64,000 nucleotides of DNA from Diphasiastrum complanatum (Eukaryota > Streptophyta > Lycopodiopsida > Lycopodiales > Lycopodiaceae). Positions 20,806 to 32,500 of the stretch are shown here, piece after piece. How positions within the stretch are numbered: the stretch's first letter is position 1; the number at the start of each line of letters is the position of its first letter. Below the pieces are notes generated by a model. That model made no database searches. It was not told where the DNA came from and was given only the letters and a program-made list of their open reading frames with translations. The DNA lies in the NCBI GenBank assembly GCA_029204225.1, contig CM055096.1, forward strand, positions 58,107,600 through 58,171,599, in the 5' to 3' direction. The position numbers and the translations under genes were made by a program.

Positions 20806-21090
20806 TAGTGGGGCTAACTCCCACATGTCTTGTAAAAAGAATTTTTTCTCAACCTTATACTCATTCAATGATGCTAAAAAATTTGTTTTTATTGTACCAT
20901 CAATCACCAGAATATGCTAAGTGTTGGTCAGCTCTTAGAAAGTGGTTTGGATATCCACTTTAAGCATGGTGTTTGTTTCATTTTGAAGAATGATATTTGC
21001 ATTGCAAAGGGATTAAACATGGAAGATTGTTTAAGTTGGAAGCTAGTGTTGCTTTTGAGAGTGTGAGCTTGGCAAAGGAGGAGATCACTC
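20794..21090 (+). pseudogene. Degenerate Copia protease / pre-integrase (A2)
   Basis: In a different frame from gag the DTWCIDSGANSHMS motif (retropepsin-like DSG) is readable near 20795-20835. A deletion then brings in LSVGQLLESGLDIHFKHGVCFILKND and KGFKHGRLFKLEASVAFESVSLAKEE across frames. This is protease plus the start of GAG-pre-integrase with several lesions. Confidence 0.8.
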
Positions 21091-21960
21091 AAGTGGAGAT
21101 CTTGGCAAAGTGTGATCTTGCTTGCATTGAGGAGGAACATCAAAAGGAGGAAGATCTTGAGGATCAGCCTCAAAGCATGAGAGTTCCAAGGGAGTCCTCA
21201 ATGACAATGGCTGAGTCATCAAATTGCATGCAGATTGTCCATTCAAGTGTGCATCTTGCAAGGATGGTGAGCATTGGAGAGTCTACTATCTTTGAATACT
21301 TTTTGGATACTAGTATAAGTAGACATGGAGTGACTTGTTGCTTATCTATCTCCATCAATTTCACTAGATAACTATTTTTGTAATCATTTTGAATAGTGAC
21401 ATAAAAGATGAAACATCATTGGGTCCACATGATTTGAGCATGATCATTCCAATGTAAGAAACAAAGATTATCCTATTTCAATGATAGGAATAATGGTAGT
21501 GTTTTGCTCTTCAAGTAGAGATCGTAGAATCTACATGTTTTTCACCAATGAAGTTGTCAATGGTGGAAATGTGATCTTTCAAGAGTGGAGGATTTGTAAA
21601 CTTGAAGAAGCACCTTTGGATCAACACCTTATTCAATTCATTGATGGTTTGGAGTCAAGTCAAGTGGAGGAGCAAGCTCAAGACCCGAGACTCCAAGAAG
21701 AACCTTGAGTATCAAGATGGAGCCATCAAGGCTCAATCATATGGATCAAGCAAGGCAAGTTGTCTTTGGCAACATTATGTATGCAATTAGTAGTTTAATT
21801 GATGTATTTTCAAGTGCAAAGAATTCCTTGGAATCCATGGTTTGGCATGATGATTAGTTTGAAGTGTGCTACATGTATATAGACACATTTATGGAACATC
21901 TTGTAAGGGATCCTTAAGAGGTGGTGAAAGGTCCTTCATGGACATCATTGTCTATTGGAG
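21091..21960 (+). pseudogene. Scrambled integrase-like region of A2 (broken copy)
   Basis: This is the plus-strand homologue of the open 236-codon frame at 57493-58203. Here it is interrupted: 21091-21371 holds AKCDLACIEEEHQKEEDLED and VHSSVHLARMVSIGEST, and 21481-21708 holds MIGIMVVFCSSSRDRRIYMF and NVIFQEWRICKLEE. The order follows the Copia integrase and its C-terminal domain (GI.VGY...KGYRVF, DVIFDE), but the first Asp is lost and the Glu-containing segment is missing. After 21708 traces of the PRRSSR linker and the ERSFMDI RT region remain, then the PPT. Confidence 0.65.
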
Positions 21961-22055
21961 TCTCAAAAGTTCCTTGTTTGTAGCTGGAATTCTTAGACAC
22001 ATTCCTAAAAGCTTTCATTCATATATCAAGAGAGTTGTAAATAGATCAAGCTAAA

Positions 22056-22067
22056 TTTGAGGAGGAG
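22056..22067 (+). promoter_or_regulatory. Polypurine tract of A2
   Basis: TTTGAGGAGGAG immediately precedes the LTR start at 22068. Confidence 0.85.
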
Positions 22068-22465
22068 TGTAAAGAATTGCCAAAAATTGGCAAATCTAGC
22101 TTGATCAAAAAAATTATGTAGTATAATGTAAATTTTGTACATAAGTAGATTTCACACATTTGAGGCCAAGGATTCATGTGGCAATTCACTCCTATTGTAG
22201 GTTAGGTCAAGTCCATAGGGTTGGTCATGTCATTTTGGTAGTGATTCCTAGTTTATAGGACCTAAATCCTAGATTTAAGGTGAAAATTGACCAACTAGCT
22301 ATCTACCAAGCATGACTCTAGGAAATAGACCTGAGTTAACTTCCTTATTACATGCTGGAAATCCACCTAACTTCACAAAGGAAGTCGAATTTGGTATGTA
22401 TTCCAAGCTCCCATAGTGAGAAGATAGAATATTTTTGGAGCTCATTGGCAATCTCAAGCTTGTTC
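22068..22465 (+). repeat. 3' LTR of A2, first part
   Basis: It starts TGTAAAGAATTGCC and matches 58315-58754. It is broken at the TTCACTATGTAC position. About 130 bp of LTR are missing, and it resumes at 24088 after a foreign Copia fragment. Confidence 0.85.
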
Positions 22466-22469
22466 ACTA

Positions 22470-23140
22470 TGTACTAGGTTGTTTGCGTAGTAAGCAACTT
22501 TCACAGACAGATTGATTAGCTATAGTAACAGAATTTATACTCATGTCCTTGACCATTTTGTTATGATGCATATACAAGATTGAACGCATGTTTAGATGTC
22601 CTAATCTCTGATGACATAAACTAGCATATGAACAACTCACAGAAAGTGCAACATGTGACTCAGTATGTACAAGTTTCCTTCTCTGTAAGCAAAGAGAATT
22701 TCCTTTGAATTCTCATCTAAAATAGTACATCGCCTAGTAGTAAACAAAGCTCTATAAATTGATCAGTGATCTTGCTTATAGAGAATAGGTTCTTTGTTAA
22801 TTTGGGTACATAAAGTACACCCTAGTGATGCCATCAGAGAATTGTAGTCGAATAGAGCCTTGGCCTTCGACTTGATGTGAACTGCAGTCACCAACGAAGA
22901 TGTACTTTGATTCTGTAGCTGTGAGTGTAGAGAAGAGGTCCTTGCATGTCGTCATGTGCTGAGAGGCACCTGAATCGAGATACCATTGATGGGCATCTCT
23001 GTTGGGTTGATCTTGTACCATCAGTGCTCTCTCATCTTCTTGCGAATCTCTAACTGTGTCGGAGTTGCCTTGTTGCTGCTATTGCATCTTCTTCCTGGCT
23101 TCTTTATGCAAGAATGCAATGAAGTAGAACAATAGAGAAT
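22470..23140 (-). pseudogene. Copia protease and GAG-pre-integrase remnant
   Basis: The frame at 22797-23021 reads WYLDSGASQHMTTCKDLF, the Copia protease motif, then YIFVGDCSSHQVEGQGSIRL. Downstream in another frame (about 22640-22480) I can read CHQRLGHLNMRSI and VCESCLLRKQ, the GAG-pre-integrase signature. Several frameshifts separate them and integrase is absent. Confidence 0.85.
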
Positions 23141-23241
23141 CTGTATAATGAAAGGTTGTAATAACAACAATTAGACCACATTACAATTGCACTAATAAGC
23201 GCGTGATCCTACTTACAGATCCAAGAACAATTGTTAAAGTT

Positions 23242-23246
<5 letters not shown>

Positions 23247-23292
<46 letters not shown>
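23247..23292. repeat. (TC)23 microsatellite
   Basis: An uninterrupted TC run of 46 bp. Confidence 0.97.
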
Positions 23293-23296
<4 letters not shown>

Positions 23297-23559
23297 CTAA
23301 CTCTGAGGAGTCAGCTACTGATAAAAGGCGTTCTCCGCTATCTGGCCTTACGTATCATAATCCTCTCATCTCATCATCATCTTATTGTGCCCTCGCTCAA
23401 TTACATGTATATATACATATCAGTTGAAGAATCTTGTACTAGCTTAATTTTACAATTACAAAATCGATAACAGTTGTAAAACTGATAAGTTCGTTGATGG
23501 AGCGTGAAGGCTTTCTAGTCTGATAGCGACAATCTATGTATTTTTGCAAACTGGAAATG

Positions 23560-23960
23560 CGACACCCTTTGGCCTTTTGGCCTTTGCCTTTACTTGAGGG
23601 CAGCCTTCGGAATTCGTAAGACACCTTCGGCGTTTGGAAGACACCTTCGAATTTGTAGGACACTGTCTTTACCTGTAGGACAACTTCGGCTTTTTGTAGG
23701 GCAAGTGTCACATTTTTCGCCTATCAAAAATCCCGTGTAAAATTATAGTGTCGGATTTTTTGCCTTTTTCGCCTATTGAAAACTGCATGTAAAAATGTAG
23801 TGTCGGGTTTTCCACAATTTTCACCTATGTAAAAACCCATGTAAAACTGCAGTGTTGATTTTTTTGCCTGTGTAGAAACCCGTATAAAACTGCAGTGTCA
23901 CCTTTCAGAAAACTTAGTGTCAAAACACAGTGTCGAGTTTTTTGCATTTTTCGGTTGTGC
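23560..23960. repeat. Degenerate short tandem repeats
   Basis: Two repeat sets adjoin. At about 23580-23705 a unit around GACACCTTCG(G) / GTAGGACA recurs every 20-30 bp. At about 23705-23960 a unit of roughly 60 bp is repeated four to five times, built from TTTTTCGCCTAT, AAAACC(C)GTGTAAAA and GCAGTGTCG. No coding is supported. Confidence 0.7.
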
Positions 23961-24087
23961 AAAAATGCGAGTAAAAGACCAGATTGTAGCGACAATTCAA
24001 TTTTTTGCAGGTTACATTTGAGAGAGTAAAAATTAGAGAACGAAGGAGGGCTGTTGGGATGAGTAGGTGTTAGATTAAATTCCAACA

Positions 24088-24221
24088 GTTGTTTGTCAAA
24101 TTGCCAATCTAGATCAACTTTTTTGTGTCTAGTTTTTTGATAGATTGTTAAGCAAGCATCCAATCACTCTTGTGGATCTTTTGTAGATCCATTTATGGTA
24201 CTAAAGTAAAGTACTCTCACA
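24088..24221 (+). repeat. 3' LTR of A2, terminal part
   Basis: It matches 58885-59016 and ends TACTCTCACA at 24221. Confidence 0.82.
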
Positions 24222-24674
24222 CTTTTATCTATGTTTGCAGGTCGTACAACAGGCCTCATTTCACACCCCACACCACACGTGTGAGGCCAAGATGCCACCC
24301 CACCCCACACGTGTGAGGCCAAGATGCCACGTGGTAAACCACTCCTAATGTAGGTTATTTCAAATCTAAAAAGTTGGTCATGTCAATTTGGTAGTGATTC
24401 CTAAATTATAGGACCTACACCTAAATTTATGATGAGATTTTGACCAACTAGCCACCTGCTTGGCATGACTCTAGGAAAGAGGCTAGGGTTGCAAATTAGG
24501 GCAAGAAAGCCAACTTAACTTCCATATTACATGCGGGAACATGAAGGACCAAATAGAATGTAAGTGCAATGATTCCTCCATGCTTCCAACTTTGAACTCT
24601 CTAGAAACTAACAGAAGAAAGATTCGTTAACTCTGCAAGTAATTTTCCAACACAATACTTGATCATATGTCTAT
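24222..24674 (+). repeat. Rearranged A-type LTR fragments
   Basis: The block has A-type LTR sequence in an unusual order. A GTCGTACAACAGGCCTC block with CACACGTGTG comes first, with the phrase CACACGTGTGAGGCCAAGAT in two near-tandem copies (24272-24325), then the early-LTR part. The end (24538-24640) resembles 25516-25600, inside C3. No coding is seen. Confidence 0.65.
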
Positions 24675-25326
24675 TGTGAAGGATTTTAGATAATTCAAGA
24701 TCCAATCCATGTCCCTAATCTTTGATTACAATAAGGAGCAAACCAAGAATCCTGCCAATGTAGAAAAATCAGCATCTACATACAAAATGAGATGCAAACT
24801 CTAAGAGATACTAATCAAACATGAACCAAAACATAATTTTTTTTTTCTGTCTGTACAATTACAATACACTACTGTATTTCACATGTGTGAAACCGAAAAT
24901 AACAATAAATGATCATTCTACACATAGAATTGCAAGATATCATCAAGAGAGTGCACCAATGAGTAGTAGAACCCAAAGAGAACCATGTATAATGATGAAA
25001 TGAGAGAGAGAAGAGAGAAGATGATCCTCTCCATGAGTTACATCCTTTTATAGAGTGTCCAAACTCTATTTGGACTTGGCTTTCCCTCCAGAATGTAAAC
25101 CCTACTATTTTTGGGTCTAGATTCAATGTACCCAAAGTTCAAATTTGAATCTCTCTCAAACTCGACTACCAACTTTCCCACACTTTCAAAAAGTGTTATT
25201 TGAATGTATTTAAAACTAATATAGCTTCAAAAAGTTTATCTGTAAGTCTAAAATGAGTTTTGGCCTCATATTGACAATTTACCAAAATATGACTAAACTA
25301 GACTAAACTAGTTGAAATCTCTCACA
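24675..25326 (-). repeat. 3' LTR of C3
   Basis: A 652-bp LTR, TGTGAAGGATT...AATCTCTCACA, homologous to 7009-7658 and 37702-38361. A CTGTACAATTACAATACACTACTGTATTTCACATGTGTG-like module lies near 24850-24890. Confidence 0.88.
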
Positions 25327-25589
25327 CTCCCTCTTCAACTAGTTTTGGCATAGTTTTGACAATAGAACTTCGATCCAACTTTAGAATGATCTCCATCCTA
25401 AGTATAGATCTCCTTTCTAAGGTTATAAAGTATCTTTCATAATTGATATAGAGAATAGTGTCCAAATTGGACGCTTCACTATTTCTTACATCAATTTTAC
25501 ACATCAAGATATAACTAGAACATGAAGAACCAAATAGAATGTGAATGAAATGATTCCTCCATGTTTCAAACTTTGAACTCTCTAAAAAA
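25327..25589 (-). other. 3' untranslated internal region of C3
   Basis: It starts with the pyrimidine-rich PPT complement (CTCCCTCTTCAACTAG). Homologous sequence occurs at 18687-18798 and, in part, at 24541-24640. Confidence 0.7.
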
Positions 25590-26250
25590 TTACAGCAACC
25601 AAACAATAAATGTGAGTGATGGCCATTTGCTTGCTTGTCTCCTCCAACTTTGTCCTTGACTTGTGACTATCTCCCTCTCCAAGTCTCATGATAGAACCAT
25701 TTGATCTACTCTCTTTATGAAGACATGTGACTCCACTTGCTACAAAAATGACTTTCTTGGACTTATCAAAAAAGAATGTAGAAGAACCATCTCCTTCATG
25801 AATGCACCTAGCAAAATCTTTTTCCATATGATCAAACAAATCATCAACAACAATATTTTCCAAGGAAGAACCTTCACCTCCATTGATGAAGTTAGCTCTT
25901 TCCTTACCTTTTGCATGCTTTCACTTGCCTTGAAGGACCATTGAAACACCATCACTGTCCTTAAGGCTAGCCAAGTTAGCACAAAGATGAACATCTCCAA
26001 GAAGCATATTAGATCTTGCCCTAGATCTAGCATAAGGAAGCTTTTTAGACTTTGCATAAGATCCACCAATCTTATTGTTGCTAAAATGTAACTTTGGAAA
26101 GTTGAGACCAATCTCCTTTTCCATTCTATCCTTTTTGTTAGCCATAACAAAAGCATCAAGCTGGAAAAGTCTACCTTGTCTATTGCCCCTAGCAACCAAG
26201 ATTTTGTCCTTTGTAATGAAACAAACATCACCACCAAACTTTACCATGTA
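25590..26250 (-). pseudogene. Scrambled pre-integrase/integrase-like region of C3
   Basis: A frame at 25921-26247 reads MVKFGGDVCFITKDKILVARGNRQGRLFQLDAF, a good GAG-pre-integrase start, then SKKLPYARSRARSN and LLGDVHLC, which echo the integrase N-terminal LPYTRS and HSDIH motifs. It then leaves recognisable integrase. A second frame (25582-25863, 93 codons) lies where the integrase C-terminus would be and has no recognisable family. There is no RSDNGGE, YVDD or RNase H. Confidence 0.65.
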
Positions 26251-26540
26251 TCATTTCTCTATCATTTGACCAACACTTAGCAAAATCTTTGAAAGTGAAG
26301 GAATGTAAAGAACACCATCAAGTCTTGCTTTCCTATTAGTAGAATGAAAAATAGGAATCGAACCAATACCTTCAATCACACACTCACCACCATTGGCCAT
26401 GTGAATTGCTTTCTTGGCTCCATCATAAGTGACCAAAGAAGTAAAGAACTCCTTATGAGTAGTCATGTGTGAACTAGCTCCACTATCAATTCACCATGAA
26501 TCTTTGTCACCTTCACTTGATATCAGACTTGAAGAACACA
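26251..26540 (-). pseudogene. Copia protease region (C3)
   Basis: The frame MTTHKEFFTSLVTYDGAKKAIHMANGG follows the SGASSH motif, which is readable just upstream across a stop near 26490. It continues to LSVGQMIEK. Confidence 0.82.
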
Positions 26541-27400
26541 TCAAAAGAGAATCACCACCACCTAGATCCTCATCATTAGTAGTAAAGTTGATTTGCTTGC
26601 TACCTTCATCTCTTTTCTTCTTCAAACATTCATTTGCAAAATGCACTTTGATTTCACAATAAAAGCATTTCAACTTAGAGTTATCTTTCTTTTTGCCAAA
26701 AGAGGAAGTCTCACCTTGATCTTTCCCTTTAGACCACTTGCCTTTGCCTTTGCCCTTTAACTTGCCATTGATGAACATAGCCTCCTCTTCAAAATGAGAT
26801 GTCGAAGTAGATCCACCTCCTCTTGATTGAAGCCTATACTTCTCATTCACCAAGATCTCTTGCAAATCCACAATACTTGACAAAGTCTTTTGAATAGCAA
26901 AACTTTGAACAAGATTAGCATGATCATCCAACAAGCCATTAAGTATAACTTGAACAAGTTCTACCTCCTTACTAGCTTTCATCAATACATGCTAACTCAT
27001 CATTGAATGCCTTAACCCTCAAAACAAAAGCATGAGTACTCTTTTGCTTCTTTTGCAAACTTTGAAAGATTTCCCTACTAAGAGTAAGAACTCTTGATGT
27101 AGACTTGGATTCATAAAGCTTCCTTAAAGCTTCCCAAGCCTCCAAAGATGATGTGCACTTACCAACTTCCTTGAGAAGTTCATTGGTAACATTCATCTTA
27201 TTCATGTGTAGAGCTCTTTTAGCTCTCTTGTCATACCTCACTTGATCTTGAGGTGCTTGAGGCCTCTCCTCCACATCTGTAACAATCTCCATCAACTCAT
27301 TCATCTCCAATAAGGACTCCACCCTCACCTTCCAAGTAGAATAGTTGATTGACGTAAGCCTATCATTGCCTTCCAACATGAAGCCTCCACTTGTAGTCAT
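26491..27400 (-). pseudogene. Copia gag with zinc knuckle (C3)
   Basis: The start is at 27398-27400 (MTTSGGFMLEGNDRLTS), matching C2 gag at 44527. Gag core motifs are WKVRVESLLEM, NVTNELLKEV and LEAWEALRKLYESKSTSRVL. A frameshift near 26980 moves to the second frame (26491-26985), with a lysine/glycine-rich stretch and the zinc knuckle CFYCEIKVHFANEC, where the usual Gly before His is changed. An in-frame ATG at 27469 lies in leader sequence and is not favoured. Confidence 0.88.
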
Positions 27401-27409
27401 GTTGCAATG

Positions 27410-27855
27410 ACCTGATCTTCTTCTTTCAACCTGTTCAAATGCACAAAGCACTCTCTTTAATTTCAACAAATGAACTCAAGAAGATATTGCAAAGATATGG
27501 AATCTCTCAAATCTCTTCTAGCACTCTAACTAGAAAATCAACACATAGAATAGTGAAATCTTGATCAACCTATGATCTATCCTCAATCTAATGATTTTTG
27601 CCACTTTCTAAGATTGAAACACACTCAAATGAAGTTCAGTAAGCTCACAAACTAGAGATCCAATCAAAATTAGGGTTTTGACAAAATCACAAAAAGTTAA
27701 ACATCTCAAATTCTACATGCAATTTCTAGAAACTTGATATATCTTCTTGTAGACTCCACTGAGACCTTCCTAATGCACAAAAAATCGTCTAATTTCAGTA
27801 AACCAAGTGTGAAATCGGAATTGATCAAGTATATAACCCTATATTGAGTTTTGAC
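27410..27855 (-). other. Leader of C3, truncated
   Basis: A non-coding leader homologous to 6409-6996. The PBS and the adjacent LTR end are deleted at about 27850. Confidence 0.7.
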
Positions 27856-28295
27856 TTAATAGCAAGAAATGATCATTCTACACATAGAATTGCAAGATAT
27901 CATCAAGAGAGTGCACCAATGAGTAGTAGAACCCAAAGAGAACCATGTATAATGATGAAATGAGAGAGAGAAGAGAAAAGTGAGAAGATGTGTCTCTCCA
28001 TGAGTTACATCCTTTTATAGAGTGTCCAAACCCTATTTGGCCACTTGGCTTTCCCTCCAAAATGTAAACCCTCCTATTTTTGGGTCTAGATTCAATGTAC
28101 CCAAAGTTCAAATTTGAATCTCTCTCAAACTTGACTACTAACTTTCCCACACTTTCAAAAAGTGTTTACTGAATGTACTTTAAACTAATATAACATCGAA
28201 AAGTTTATCTCTAAATCTAAAATGACTTTTGGCCTCATATTGACAATTTACCAAAATATGACTAAACTAGACTAAACTAGTTGAAATCTCTCACA
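27856..28295 (-). repeat. Truncated 5' LTR of C3
   Basis: It matches about 24890-25326, including the ATGATCATTCTACACATAG block. It ends TCTCACA at 28295. The first about 215 bp (plus-strand order) are missing. Confidence 0.85.
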
Positions 28296-28299
28296 TCCA

Positions 28300-29293
28300 T
28301 GTTCACCGACTAGGTTAAGTGCACCAAATAACCCTGGTAACTAGGAATACATAGTAGATCCATAGAAGATTAATCATGCACATATGAGAATAATATCACT
28401 ATGACCCAGTACATAAACACATATGTCCTTATCTGGTAGATTCCTCCAAAATCTGCATATGTTACTCTCATATCTCACTGAGAATCTTGTAACTCAGCTA
28501 CAAAAGAACTATATTTCTCTTGAGTAAATAACATATTTGGGACATCTCTGAGACTAAGAACACATTCTCTCTCATGAGTTTTTCAACCCACTTACCTCTT
28601 GCCACCAAATTTCTTTCACTTAATCAACCCCTCACAGATCCTATTGTCAAAAATCAGAATAATGGACTCATTTTGATATACAAAAGATCAATAAGAGTGA
28701 TTGGAATTTTGAATGTTGATCAATCTTCAAACTAGCACCAAAACTAGCTTTTACTTGACAATTTCTACACATCCAAGAAGAACAACCAAAGATAATGATC
28801 AAATGGCTTCACACGAAGTACAATAAGTGTACAACTTGCTAATAGCAAATAAGTTTACTTATCAGATCCTAAGCATACATTCACAAAAAACTTGCTTAAT
28901 AGAGTGGAAACACCAAGATTGCTCCCAAATCAATGTTTCTCATCATTAACCTCATAATGCATCCATCATGGATCAAGTACACAATCATCATAATCTCTCT
29001 CTAGGCTACTTCCAGCATGTGTGGGATAGCTCATTGTACTCATCCATATCCACTTTGGATAAGATCTATCTAATTTGCCACATCACCATTGGTGGTTAGT
29101 GTTGATTCATACAATCTAGGAGATAACTCCTACAATTTAGGAGATTTGACATTTGATTCAAATAAAATCTAAGTACAATGGACTTGAATATTATGAGTGA
29201 CATTTTACACATGTATACAGGTCCTCACACGTGTGGATCCACATAGATATCAAACAAATTGCATTTACAAGGTAAAAATTGTAAAATCTAACA
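28300..29293 (-). repeat. LTR of an otherwise truncated Copia (I)
   Basis: The right edge AAATCTAACA followed by CTCCTCCTCA (PPT complement) marks an LTR end at 29293. The left edge is uncertain; TG at 28300 would give an LTR of 994 bp. It contains GTCCTCACACGTGTGGATCC near 29221. Confidence 0.6.
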
Positions 29294-29565
29294 CTCCTCC
29301 TCAATTTTTACTTTGATACATCTATGGTACATCTATCTACAACACCTAAGGCTGATCTTAACTTGATGCAACTTGATCTCCTTTGCTTGAATCTTTTACC
29401 TCACAAAATGGTGAGCAATCTCCATGTGCTTGCACCTTGCATGGAATGTGGGATTGGTTGCTAATGCTTGGCTTGATTGGTTGTCACAATATATGATTGG
29501 CTGCTCCTCAGCCTCCATGACTTGTAGCTCCACAAATAGCCTCTTTAACCACAAGTCATGTTAAC
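29294..29565 (-). pseudogene. Copia RNase H C-terminal stub (I)
   Basis: The minus-strand translation shows LWLKRLFVELQVMEAEEQPIIYCDNQSSQALATNP, ARCKHMEIAHHFVR and then degenerates before the PPT. This is the C-terminal half of Ty1-type RNase H. Homology ends at about 29565, so everything upstream is gone. Confidence 0.85.
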
Positions 29566-32500
29566 TACACATTATTGGTAAAGTTAAGCTAAAATGGACC
29601 TGAAAGTCCATCGAATTTTCAAAATCCAGTGATTTTTTTGGTCCTACGTGGCATTTCTTATACAACCCTTTTGGAGTTTGTAACTCCTCTAATGCTCAAA
29701 CTGAGAGAAGTGATTGTTCAAATTGAAGAAAATGAATATTCCGATTGTAAACAAAAAAGTAATACAAAAACATGCATATTGACTAAAAAAATCAGTACAC
29801 CATGCCAAACAAATTGAACTTCTCGATAAAATTCAACAAATCAAAATTTTCCAATCATGAACAAATTGCGTAAATAAATAATTATGATTTCTAATAGTCC
29901 AAATTAACTTTTTAGAAGTAGATTGTATATTGCATTCGTTGCTAGTTATGTTGATTCCACAACATTTTGAAAACATCAAAAGTATTTTTAATATGTTTTT
30001 TTTTACAGATTCCAAGGAGTTTTCACTAACTCCTCTAAGTTAGTGCCTGATATCCTGTGAACACTTTTCTTTTTAGTTGATAAAGTTGACAACTCATCTT
30101 CTTCATCAAAATCTATTGGTAGATTCTCATCCAAGTTGACATTGAATGTTGACAAGGAAATTTGCATTGCTGCTTTGCTCCATTGCTATTGAGTTGAATA
30201 TGATGGCTTTGCATTTAACCTAAGACATTCTTAAAAAATAGATATTGCTGACTTTTGAAAGAATTTAATTAAAAGCAAGCACATCTACATATTCAAGATT
30301 TACATTATAAACTCTTGAATGAGCGCTTCTTTTTGCCCTTTGGATGTAATTGCAATATTTCTAGCTCATACCTTCCTAAGAAAACATTTGTCAAAGTGGT
30401 TTGCATCCAATGCAAACATACAATTTTCATTATGTTAGTGCTTTGAATAAAGCCAAGCACCTTCTCAGTAAGTTGGCAAAATGCAAGCATACAAAGTATA
30501 CAAAGCAAGCCTCTAATAAGGAGAAAGCCATCACCTACTAAGCGTGTTTCTTCTCCCTGAGTTGGCTAGGCCCTTTTGTAGTGTTGACTACTTATAAGCT
30601 AATATCAAAGAAAGTTTTCAAGCATTTTTTTAAAGACTCAAATAAATTTGTAAGTAGTGTATAATATGATGAATATATATTGCTTTGCCTACGATCTATG
30701 CACAATGTTGTCTTCTATATGTTAATGCCACACACACACTTAAGCTCTCTCAAGGAATTACTTTTTCGAAGAAGACAATGGATATAGAACAAATGTTTCA
30801 ACTTTTCACGTTTCGAAATTGCATTGAGGTTTGCTATGAAGTTGTGAATCACAAGATTTTTTTTTTCTTGTTGGAAGTCTAACGGTATGTAGGCATTGCA
30901 AAGGTTGCATACATTCCTTTGACTAATATTTGTGCGCATTGTCTTGCGTACACTAATGAAACACTTGTACTTGTAAAGATGCACTTATTCATAGCCATGA
31001 CTAAAGGTGCAGGTAGGGCTCCACCCTCATCCAGTGACCTCATCCACTTGATACATTGTTGCATATGAAATAGGTAATATTTCGTGCAAACGAGAACTAT
31101 TTGGCATATTCCTTAGATTATGTGGCATATTCCTTAGATTCTGTTAATTCACCATATTTTTGTATGTTTTCAAAAACATGGACTCATAGGATAACACCTA
31201 AAATGAAAATGATAAAAAAGAGGGGGTTAAAAAGTTACAAATTTTGACAAAAATTTAAAATTTCATTAAAAAACGTCTTTTTTGAAATTCAATGATACTT
31301 GCACAAACATGTTAATTTATTAGAAACAAATTTTTATAGGTTGTCTACAATTCACTATTAGTTGTACAAGAAACTAATTACATATGAACATACTTTGAAA
31401 AGGACTTCCATTTTTTTTTATCAAGCATTAAACTGAAATACTATGAGAATTGGACGGACTTCTTTTTGTATGACTTATTTACAATTCTAGTTCAACATCA
31501 TGAATGGCATGAATGATGAAAACATTGTTTCAAGCAATGAGTATTCTAGTTCCAAAATGTCTCTATTTTGTTAGCTTGTGGTATATTGATTCAATACTTC
31601 TCATTGTTTCTACACATTTTTTGGATTTGTAACAAGAAAACTCATTATGAGTATAAAAATACATAAGAAAAATGGGCCATGATCTTTGAATTCGATCCCT
31701 GGGATCAAATTGAGGGTTTACCCGAAAAAGGGAAGAAAGAAAAAAGAAGGACCACTTGGATGGTTCACGACCTTTTTTTCTTCCCTATTTTTTGTTCCCA
31801 TAATAAGTTTTTTTTTTTTTTTGTCACAAACTCATTTTTGGAGCACTTTTTACATCATTTTGTCCAAATGTACAACACAAATAGACATAGTTTTAGAAAT
31901 GTAATCATTTTCATAACAAGTGTCGAATGATAATATCGCTTGCCAATAACTACAATCTTTTATGCAACTCGATTATATTTGTCAACATTATAACAAAAAC
32001 TTACATATTTTTTGTCCAAAACTTCACTATTTTGAGTTGATAACTTCCAACTTTTCTGCCCAAAAATGCTTGTTTTGTGACAAAAATTTTGTTGTTTCTT
32101 TGAACATTTTCTAAAATTGTTTCTAACTGTGAAACTTAAATGTTGTTTTCTAGGACTTCTGTACAAAATGTATAAGGAAATATCAATAGGATAAAACTTT
32201 TATAAATAAGTTTATAAAGAATTTGTGGGGTTGGCATTGTCAATATTTGTATTTTATGTTGAATGTTTTGAGAGAAATATCAACATTTTGTTGACTTGAA
32301 ATATTGAATTTGGAGAGAAGTTTACTACACAGCCTTTAATTTAATTTAATTTAATTTTGTAAGAGATTATATTTTGATAAGTTTTCATTAATCGATTATC
32401 ATACGATATTTCTCAATATGAAGTATTTTAATTATGTTTACTGTTGCTACTTGTATCATGCAAACCCTCTTTTGACATATAGATATTTGCTCTTTACATT

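Larger units (their letters stand above)
22466..24087 (-). mobile_element. Copia fragment inserted in the A2 LTR
   Basis: A minus-strand Copia piece carrying protease and GAG-pre-integrase remnants followed by repeat-rich sequence. Its right edge ends AATTCCAACA, consistent with a TGTTGGAATT LTR start on the minus strand. No paired LTR, PBS or target duplication was found, and about 130 bp of host LTR are missing, so insertion was accompanied by deletion. Confidence 0.65.
18799..24221 (+). mobile_element. Non-autonomous A-type Copia element (A2)
   Basis: In order: a truncated 5' LTR (18799 to about 19100), leader with the PBS region deleted, gag, protease remnant, a short divergent integrase-like region, PPT (22056-22067), and a 3' LTR (22068 on) that is interrupted by another Copia (22466-24087) and resumes to 24221. 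RT and RNase H are essentially absent; only a trace of the ERSFMDI motif region remains near 21930. The flanks (ATATA against CTTTT) do not match, so I cannot confirm a target duplication. Confidence 0.8.
24675..28295 (-). mobile_element. Non-autonomous C-type Copia element (C3)
   Basis: The left LTR is 24675-25326 and the right LTR remnant 27856-28295 (its PBS-proximal 200 bp and the PBS are deleted). Between them on the minus strand are gag, protease and a short scrambled downstream region; integrase core, RT and RNase H are missing. The flanks TCTAT (24670-24674) and TCCAT (28296-28300) match at four of five positions, a plausible decayed target duplication. Confidence 0.82.

Noticed and set aside
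23231-23470. ORF starting MLKFEFSLSLSLS
   Set aside because: It is an artefact of the (TC)23 tract.
18794-24226. Target-site duplication for A2
   Set aside because: Left flank ATATA and right flank CTTTT do not match. The right side is also rearranged.
30024-30045. CACTAAC-N8-GTTAGTG palindrome as a CACTA transposon end
   Set aside because: The two halves are too close together to be ends of one element, and no partner terminal repeat or 3-bp duplication was seen.
31679-31930. Two overlapping plus-strand ORFs (83 and 72 codons)
   Set aside because: They are Phe/Lys-rich translations of poly-T/poly-A runs in two frames, with no recognisable domain.
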